This document shows, piece by piece, positions 4,872 through 9,478 of a stretch of 9,478 bases of DNA. Each line of letters starts with the position of its first letter. Position 1 is the first letter of the stretch. The notes beneath the pieces are model-generated. The model was not told the origin of the DNA and searched no databases. It saw nothing but the letters and a program-made list of their open reading frames with translations. A program made the position numbers and the translations under genes. The DNA lies in assembly GCA_009776675.1 (NCBI GenBank), contig WRNK01000032.1, positions 1 through 9,478 of the forward strand, read 5' to 3'. Source of the stretch: Methanimicrococcus sp. GTDB taxonomy: Archaea; Halobacteriota; Methanosarcinia; Methanosarcinales; Methanosarcinaceae.

Positions 4872-7800
4872 TCACTGCTTCCGAATCTGTCGCCACTTAA
4901 ACAACACCAATGCACAAAGCAGCCCCAGAACCGACGTCAGAATCGCAAAACCCGGTATGCTGTTTCTATTTTCAACCGTCGGGGGTGCCGTGCTCATGTC
5001 AGATATTGTAACGGTACAAGATGCAACAAAGTCGCCATCATCGGTTGTGACAGTAATGGTAACCGTGCCTGCTTCATGAGCTGTGACCTTTCCGCTTTCA
5101 TCCACCGATGCAATGGACGAATCACTGCTTGACCATTTCATGTCCGTGTTTTCAGCGTTGCCGGGTGTTATTGTAGCGATCAGCTGCAAGATTTCGCTCA
5201 CGTTGAGTGTTGTGTTGACCTTATCAAGTGTAACGCCTGTGACGGATCCGTCCGGACTCGTACCGTTGTTGCTTTCTAATCGAAGTATAGAAGGAACAAT
5301 GGTTGCGTATCCAAAGCCTGAGCCACCGCCGCCGGCAGCTCTATTGATCGTGATTTGGAATGTGTCCGTTATGCCGGAGCCGTCATTTGCTGTTGCTGTG
5401 ACCATCACTGTGCCTTCTTTTAGAGCAGTTAATAATCCGGCAGCATCAATGGTCGCGCCGCCCGTGACGTTTGTAACCGTCCATGTAACAGTGGAATCGG
5501 TCGCATGTGCCGGCAAAATACTCGTCGACATTTGCAGTGTATCGCCTCTTGTAACGGTAGCTGCTCCGCCTGCATCGGTTACCGTGAGGGATATTACAGG
5601 AACTGCTACGGAATCGACAGTAATGATGGCTGTAAAGTCGTTATAATGATCGCTTGAAATCGTAACAGTAACGGTTGCAGTATTGCCGGCGCCGGCGACA
5701 TTTTGTACAGGAAGGACCAACGTCGTGCCGCTTGTATAGCTTAATGCATCAAGAAGACCGTCGCTGTTTGTCGTAATAGCAGGACTATATGTCACCGTTC
5801 CAAACGTCAGCGGGCTGATGTTTGGCAACAGAGTCGTCAAGTCAATATTGTAATCATCTGCAAGACCCGCATCCACATCTATAGTTTGGGGGATGCCGGT
5901 GGTTGTTGCCTTAGCAACCGTTGGTGTTGATGCGGAAGTTAAACTGCCCAAATAATTTGCTGCCGTAACCGTGACGGTAATTGTTTGTCCAATATCGGCA
6001 GCCGTAACTGTATATTGATTGCTGTCTGTTCCGATATCGACTGTTCCGCGTTTCCACTGATAGGAAAGTGTACCCAAAGATACGCCCGAAACGACATTTA
6101 TACCGCTTGTGTTGGCTGTCAATGTTTCGCCATAGGCAGGTGTGCCGTCGATGGATACTGTACCTGTGAGGGGAGGTGGTACGACGGTCACTGTTACCGT
6201 CATGACAGCGTTTGGAGAAACGCCGTTGCTTGCTGTGATAACCGCTTGATATGGCGAGCCTGCTGCTGTAAGTCCTGTGGGAATGGTGAGTAAGCCTGCG
6301 CTTGTTACCGTTGCGTCCGTTATGCCGGTAACGCTCATATCCGTTGCAATACCTGTCGTGGCGAAATCACCGCCGATGGTATAGGTCTTTGTATTGCCGG
6401 CAGTATAGCCTTCGGTCAAATCAATGGTGTCTGTGTTAGAGGTCGCACCGCCGCTGATGGTGGGTGCTGTTCCTTTCACATAAACGACATTCGTGCCGTC
6501 ATCAGTGTAAGTGCGGTAACCTGTCTTTGCGGGGACGGGCGGATTGGTGAACTCGGCAGCAGTTTTGTATATAGGCGTGCCTGATTCTAATCCGATATAT
6601 GTCCCGCCTGCCGTAATTGTTCCGTCGATGGTTACCGTTCCGCCATCTTCAGCATGTACACAGGATTCCAAAGTACCTGTTGTAGAAACGTCGCCGATGA
6701 CATTCACTGTAGAACCCGTACCGTTGGCCCATACGGCGCGGCTGTAATCGCCGGTTGCCGAGGCGCCACCGAGCACGTTTATCACACCGCCATCAGACGC
6801 ATACACAGCATAGCCATAATCGGAATTGGTCGCAGCAGCATTCGTGACAGTCACTTCACTGTCGCTGCCGGAAGCATAAGCGCCGACACCATAGAGATCC
6901 GCACTCGTAACATTGAACTCCCCACCGCCGGAATCGTCCAAGTAAAGTTTGCCATGAGACACATAAAGACCATAAAGATCCGAAGTCAATACTTCCAATG
7001 TGAAGCCGTCGGTTTCAAGAGTAACAATTTTGTTGTTGACGATAATTGAGCTGCCGTAGTTTATATCATCCAGCAGCCTGATCGTCTCACCCGATACCAC
7101 CGCTGCAAACGCTGTACCAATATCGGAATACCAAGTCGTTGTGGAATCTGCGTGGACAATTTCACAAATGGGCAGCGCAAAAGGAACCGTTGCGCTTGGC
7201 GTTATAAGATCGTCGCCCGTTTTTGTGATTGGGACATAGCCGGTCAGTTCAAAGCCAACGCTATTTGTTTCGAGTGTTGTGATGAACGACATTTTTTTGG
7301 ACGCCGTAAGACCGGTCAGCAGATTAATGGTTGTGCCAAACGGTGCCGGCAGTGTCGCTGTGACTGTACCGCTTGACGTTGGCGTCGCTGAAAATATCAC
7401 TTCGTTTCCGATGCTTTCTGAACCGTTTGACAGGTTTGCCGATGCCAAAGCAACAAATATATTGCCGGGTGCGCCCGGGGAAGTGCCGCCGCCTGCGCCG
7501 ATGTGTTTTGCTGCTGTGCCGACACCCACTCCTCCTTTAGCAATGACCTTTGTATTTTCGCCATAGATGAGGATGTTGCCACCGTCACCTTCTTCGCCGC
7601 CGCCGATACCGGCGCCACCGCCGTAGCCATTGCCGTCGCCGCCGCTGGCATTAATATTGCCACCTGTGATTGTAATAGTGCCACCGTTACCATAGCCGCC
7701 GCCACCAATACCCGCACTCCAGATACCTCCACTGGCGTTGATATCACTATTTATGATTGTAATAATGCCACCATTGCCTTCAAAACCGCCGCCGATGCCT

Positions 7801-8483
7801 GCGCCATTGTAGAGACTGCAACTGGCATTGATACTGCTGTCTGTGATTGTAATAATGCCGCCGTTTCCATTTAAGCCGCCGCCGATACCTGCGCTGCCAT
7901 CGCCGCCGATAGCTGTAATAGTTACATTGTTTATTGTAATAATGCCGCCTTTACTTTCGTAGTAGTTACTATTGGCACCGCCAATGCCTGCACCGTAATG
8001 AGTGCTGGTAGCAGTCAAGCTGCCGGTGCCGTCGATCGTCACCTCAGCACCATCGGGAACCTCCAAACCTGCGCGGCTCTCTCCGCTTTCCAATATGTTA
8101 TTCCCAACCAGTATTAGATTTACTGTCGCACCGGTCATGTCAAAAGCACAAGCATGGGATATGCCGGTCACATCAATGATCACGTTATCAAGAGTGATGT
8201 CAGCTGTCACGCCGGGTGCAACCAATATGCAATTGCCATTAGAACTTGTGCCTATGCCTGTTGTGCCGGTGATGGTTACATCTCCAGTGACAGTAAATAC
8301 ACTGCCTGAGTATGTCCAGTTTGTGCCGCTTGCGGTTACGCTGTCGCCCACATCAATGGTGTCAGCGGTGCTTGCAGCGAGTGCGGGAAAAGTAAGCATT
8401 ATGATTGTCAGCAATACTGCCAGCGATAAAAGAATCGCCGATCTCAATTTTAATGAATTCATTTTCATGATGGAGTGATTCAT
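4872..8483 (-). CDS. Secreted multidomain surface protein: beta-solenoid repeats, Ig-like/BIG2 domains, PGF-CTERM-like anchor
   Basis: A 1203-residue extracellular protein. Residues 1-37 are a signal peptide (MKMNSLKLRS, hydrophobic core 16-34, likely cleavage after ALA near 36). About 40-310 is a parallel beta-helix-like region with five AGIGG repeats; 465-630 is a second solenoid-like stretch rich in GG/VTV turns. Then come a putative-Ig-type domain (about 672-767), an Ig-like domain with SYQWKRG (about 772-857), a linking beta domain (862-957), and two BIG2 domains (about 962-1047 and 1082-1161; the second has WSSSDSSIASVDESGKVTAH) split by a GGGGSGFG linker. The C-terminus is IPGF (1176-1179), a hydrophobic stretch to about 1195, then KWRQIRKQ, resembling the PGF-CTERM signal processed by archaeosortase. 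About 15 NxS/T sequons are visible. The start at 8483 has AAGGA 10 nt upstream; an in-frame ATG at codon 6 is the alternative. Probable role: adhesion or cell-envelope display; ligand unknown. Confidence 0.88.
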   Translation of the reverse strand: MNHSIMKMNSLKLRSAILLSLAVLLTIIMLTFPALAASTADTIDVGDSVTASGTNWTYSGSVFTVTGDVTITGTTGIGTSSNGNCILVAPGVTADITLDNVIIDVTGISHACAFDMTGATVNLILVGNNILESGESRAGLEVPDGAEVTIDGTGSLTATSTHYGAGIGGANSNYYESKGGIITINNVTITAIGGDGSAGIGGGLNGNGGIITITDSSINASCSLYNGAGIGGGFEGNGGIITIINSDINASGGIWSAGIGGGGYGNGGTITITGGNINASGGDGNGYGGGAGIGGGEEGDGGNILIYGENTKVIAKGGVGVGTAAKHIGAGGGTSPGAPGNIFVALASANLSNGSESIGNEVIFSATPTSSGTVTATLPAPFGTTINLLTGLTASKKMSFITTLETNSVGFELTGYVPITKTGDDLITPSATVPFALPICEIVHADSTTTWYSDIGTAFAAVVSGETIRLLDDINYGSSIIVNNKIVTLETDGFTLEVLTSDLYGLYVSHGKLYLDDSGGGEFNVTSADLYGVGAYASGSDSEVTVTNAAATNSDYGYAVYASDGGVINVLGGASATGDYSRAVWANGTGSTVNVIGDVSTTGTLESCVHAEDGGTVTIDGTITAGGTYIGLESGTPIYKTAAEFTNPPVPAKTGYRTYTDDGTNVVYVKGTAPTISGGATSNTDTIDLTEGYTAGNTKTYTIGGDFATTGIATDMSVTGITDATVTSAGLLTIPTGLTAAGSPYQAVITASNGVSPNAVMTVTVTVVPPPLTGTVSIDGTPAYGETLTANTSGINVVSGVSLGTLSYQWKRGTVDIGTDSNQYTVTAADIGQTITVTVTAANYLGSLTSASTPTVAKATTTGIPQTIDVDAGLADDYNIDLTTLLPNISPLTFGTVTYSPAITTNSDGLLDALSYTSGTTLVLPVQNVAGAGNTATVTVTISSDHYNDFTAIITVDSVAVPVISLTVTDAGGAATVTRGDTLQMSTSILPAHATDSTVTWTVTNVTGGATIDAAGLLTALKEGTVMVTATANDGSGITDTFQITINRAAGGGGSGFGYATIVPSILRLESNNGTSPDGSVTGVTLDKVNTTLNVSEILQLIATITPGNAENTDMKWSSSDSSIASVDESGKVTAHEAGTVTITVTTDDGDFVASCTVTISDMSTAPPTVENRNSIPGFAILTSVLGLLCALVLFKWRQIRKQ
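7569..7991 (-). repeat. Five AGIGG solenoid repeats of about 30 residues within the surface protein
   Basis: AGIGG motifs begin at residues 165, 198, 228, 257 and 291 (spacing 33, 30, 29, 34). Each is followed by a Gly/Asn turn, GNGGIITI-like beta strands and an INASGG-like turn. Regular spacing with alternating hydrophobic residues fits coils of a right-handed beta-helix. The copies have diverged in DNA sequence, so they are not a recent expansion. Confidence 0.85.
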
Positions 8484-8591
8484 TTGATGGATTCCTTCTT
8501 TGTCTTCGTCTTGTTCATTTCCCGAAACTGTGTTTGGAATTTTTGAAAAATATGAATTAACGATTAACGATAATACATAAGAAGAATAGGA

Positions 8592-8615
8592 GAATATAAA
8601 AAAATTGCTATAGCA
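8592..8615 (-). promoter_or_regulatory. Probable promoter of the surface-protein gene with adjacent palindrome
   Basis: On the minus strand TTTTTTTATATTC (8592-8604) is a TATA candidate. A perfect 10-bp palindrome TGCTATAGCA (8606-8615) abuts it on the upstream side, where BRE or an operator would sit. Initiation near 8570 would leave a leader of roughly 85 nt, which contains two tandem 7-mers (ATTAACG on the plus strand, 8556-8569). Confidence 0.4.
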
Positions 8616-8751
8616 GTATTCGATTTTTATGTTGATGGCAACCGTATATGAATGAAAAATGCTTAAGATTCCAAATCGATGCCGGAAGAAATGGTAAGAT
8701 GGATAAAATTGAAAAACAAGTTTTATCTAATCAATAAAAACGTATATGAAT

Positions 8752-8832
8752 TCACTTCGATTTCTGAATCTCCCACCTACGATAGATCAAAACACCGGAA
8801 ATGATGAGCACAAGGAAAATGAAAGAAACATT
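8752..8832 (-). pseudogene. Relic of a surface-protein C-terminal membrane anchor
   Basis: Between moaD-like and the surface gene, one minus-strand frame reads 26 codons ending in TGA (8752-8754): a hydrophobic run beginning NVSFIFLVLIIS and ending GVLIYRRWEIQKSK. This has the form of a membrane anchor with basic tail and resembles the intact tail ALVLFKWRQIRKQ; the codons for W-(E/Q)-I-(Q/R)-K align after one three-base gap. A stop (8833-8835) lies directly upstream, no start or RBS exists, and the PGF motif is absent. I infer a remnant of a deleted paralogue. Chance similarity in AT-rich DNA is possible. Confidence 0.35.
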
Positions 8833-8834
8833 TC

Positions 8835-8883
8835 AAAAAAAACTTCGGATTGGAAAAACACAAAATTTGTATGTTTTATCCGA
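8835..8883 (-). terminator. Candidate terminator of the E1-like/ubiquitin-fold operon
   Basis: On the minus strand TCGGAT (8878-8883) and ATCCGA (8845-8850) can pair, with a nested ACAAA/TTTGT pair in the loop, and are followed by a run of eight T (8835-8842 as A on the plus strand). It lies 9 to 57 nt after the stop at 8892. The long loop makes the hairpin uncertain; the T run alone would suit an archaeal terminator. Confidence 0.45.
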
Positions 8884-8891
8884 TTAAAAAA

Positions 8892-9167
8892 TCAGCCGCC
8901 CGATACCGGCGGATACAAAACAATTTCATCGTTATTTTTTAATTCCAAATCACTTGCATTTGACACTGAGATTCTTTTTTTGTTAACTTGAATCACGAGG
9001 CGGCGGCTTATATTTTCATCGGTGTCAAAGAGGAGTTCTTTTTTGTGATATTTTTCGGCAAAATCTGCTAATGCTGCTTTGAGTGAGGTTTTTTCTTGAA
9101 CGGATATTTCCGTTTTTTCTGGAAAATGTTCTTTTAAACCGCCGAGAACGGTAATGAAAACAATCAT
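8892..9167 (-). CDS. MoaD/ThiS/SAMP-type ubiquitin-fold protein ending in Gly-Gly
   Basis: A 91-residue beta-grasp protein. It begins MIVFITVLGGLKEHF, has the helix-1 region KTSLKAALADFAEKYH (about 27-42), and ends DEIVLYPPVSGG, the family's conserved tail. Members of this family are adenylated at the C-terminal glycine by an E1-like enzyme and then carry sulfur (molybdopterin or tungstopterin synthesis, tRNA thiolation) or are attached to proteins as small archaeal modifiers. The sequence cannot separate these roles, and MoaD and SAMP are not distinct by eye. It lies 6 nt after the stop of the E1-like gene on the same strand, with AAGGATGTGA spanning that stop as ribosome-binding site, so both are one operon and very probably enzyme and substrate. 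Confidence 0.88.
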   Translation of the reverse strand: MIVFITVLGGLKEHFPEKTEISVQEKTSLKAALADFAEKYHKKELLFDTDENISRRLVIQVNKKRISVSNASDLELKNNDEIVLYPPVSGG

Positions 9168-9173
9168 AATAAG

Positions 9174-9478
9174 TCACATCCTTTTTGAACAAACGGGGCA
9201 ACTTTCATCTTTTAATATTTCTATTTTATCCAGCGTATTTGCAAGCCCGTCCCATACAAATAAACAATTGCATTCTACCTTTTTTCCGACGATATATTTG
9301 ATGATCGCGTTGGCTTCAATTGATCCGATAATTCCGGCGGTTGTTCCAATAATCGGGAAAGGCTCTTTCTTGCCTTTTTGTTCGCTTTCTTCGGAAAAGA
9401 CGCAAAAATAACACAACCCGCTTTTTGGGAGAAAGGCTGCGAATTGCCCATACCAGCCATAAACAGCCCCGTGAAAAA
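9174..9478 (-). CDS. ThiF/MoeB/HesA family E1-like adenylyltransferase, C-terminal part (5' end outside window)
   Basis: ATP-dependent enzyme that adenylates the C-terminal glycine of a ubiquitin-fold partner. The frame is open to the window edge and 100 residues are visible. It begins FHGAVYGWYGQFAAFLPKSG, the family's conserved region before the first zinc pair. CYFC (22-25) and CPVC (93-96) are the two Cys pairs of the structural zinc site. Between them GTTAGIIGSIEANAIIKYIVGK is the conserved C-terminal helix region and LFVWDG follows. The segment after CYFC (FSEESEQKGKKEPFPI) has no cysteine where MoeB, ThiF and UbaA usually have one near SCAEGG. No rhodanese domain is fused, as the protein ends shortly after CPVC. 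The N-terminal nucleotide-binding GxGxxG and catalytic Arg/Asp residues are outside the window. Confidence 0.9.
   Translation of the reverse strand, partial: FHGAVYGWYGQFAAFLPKSGLCYFCVFSEESEQKGKKEPFPIIGTTAGIIGSIEANAIIKYIVGKKVECNCLFVWDGLANTLDKIEILKDESCPVCSKRM

Noticed and set aside
5083..8478. Several plus-strand frames of 67-187 codons opposite the surface gene
   Set aside because: Antisense shadows of a long, GC-richer gene; their products mirror its Val/Thr/Ala repeats and none has family features.
8746..8991. 81-codon plus-strand open frame
   Set aside because: It runs antisense into the moaD-like gene, has no clear RBS, and its opposite strand explains the sequence better.

Overview
The window looks like chromosome of a methanogenic euryarchaeon, most likely of the Methanosarcinales (possibly a Methanimicrococcus-like, host-associated lineage; this placement is an inference from remembered family sequences). 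The grounds are an archaeal MCM helicase whose C-terminal half reads like the Methanosarcina protein, a DUF424 protein, archaeal ribosomal protein S6e, a COG1340-type archaeal coiled-coil protein, a cell-surface protein with a PGF-CTERM-like anchor, and an E1-like/ubiquitin-fold gene pair. Shine-Dalgarno sites (AAGGA, GGTGAT) and TATA boxes of archaeal type precede the genes. No tRNA, rRNA, insertion sequence or CRISPR array was seen.

Layout. Bases 2-1030 (+) are the 3' half of mcm, followed by a DUF424 gene (1110-1400, +). After an AT-rich gap with two copies of a TATA-containing 12-mer come two tightly spaced + strand genes for coiled-coil proteins (1701-2306 and 2320-3750). The second opens with an acidic Ser/Thr/Glu hexapeptide tandem repeat. 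At 3751-4009 this operon converges on rps6e (4010-4483, -), and the gap is packed with T-rich termination tracts on both strands, including a 46-bp tandem duplication. Upstream of rps6e is a 388-bp gap with its promoter and the hairpin terminator of the next minus-strand gene. That gene (4872-8483, -) encodes a 1203-residue secreted surface protein: signal peptide, AGIGG beta-solenoid repeats, a second solenoid-like region, several Ig-like domains, and a C-terminal PGF/transmembrane/basic tail. Upstream of it (8484-8891) lie its promoter, a probable relic of another anchor tail, and a terminator. The right end holds a MoaD/SAMP-like ubiquitin-fold protein (8892-9167, -) and the C-terminal third of its ThiF/MoeB/HesA-type activating enzyme (9174 to the edge, -).

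How they work together. The window joins housekeeping genes (replication, ribosome, sulfur carrier/modifier activation) with two more variable loci. The coiled-coil operon probably makes two interacting structural proteins, one with a repeat tail that can change length in frame. The surface-protein gene, next to a ghost of a related tail, suggests gene turnover at this site. The least explained items are the VESTET repeat protein and its partner, the shared T7-G-T6 terminator element on converging strands, and the relic anchor.
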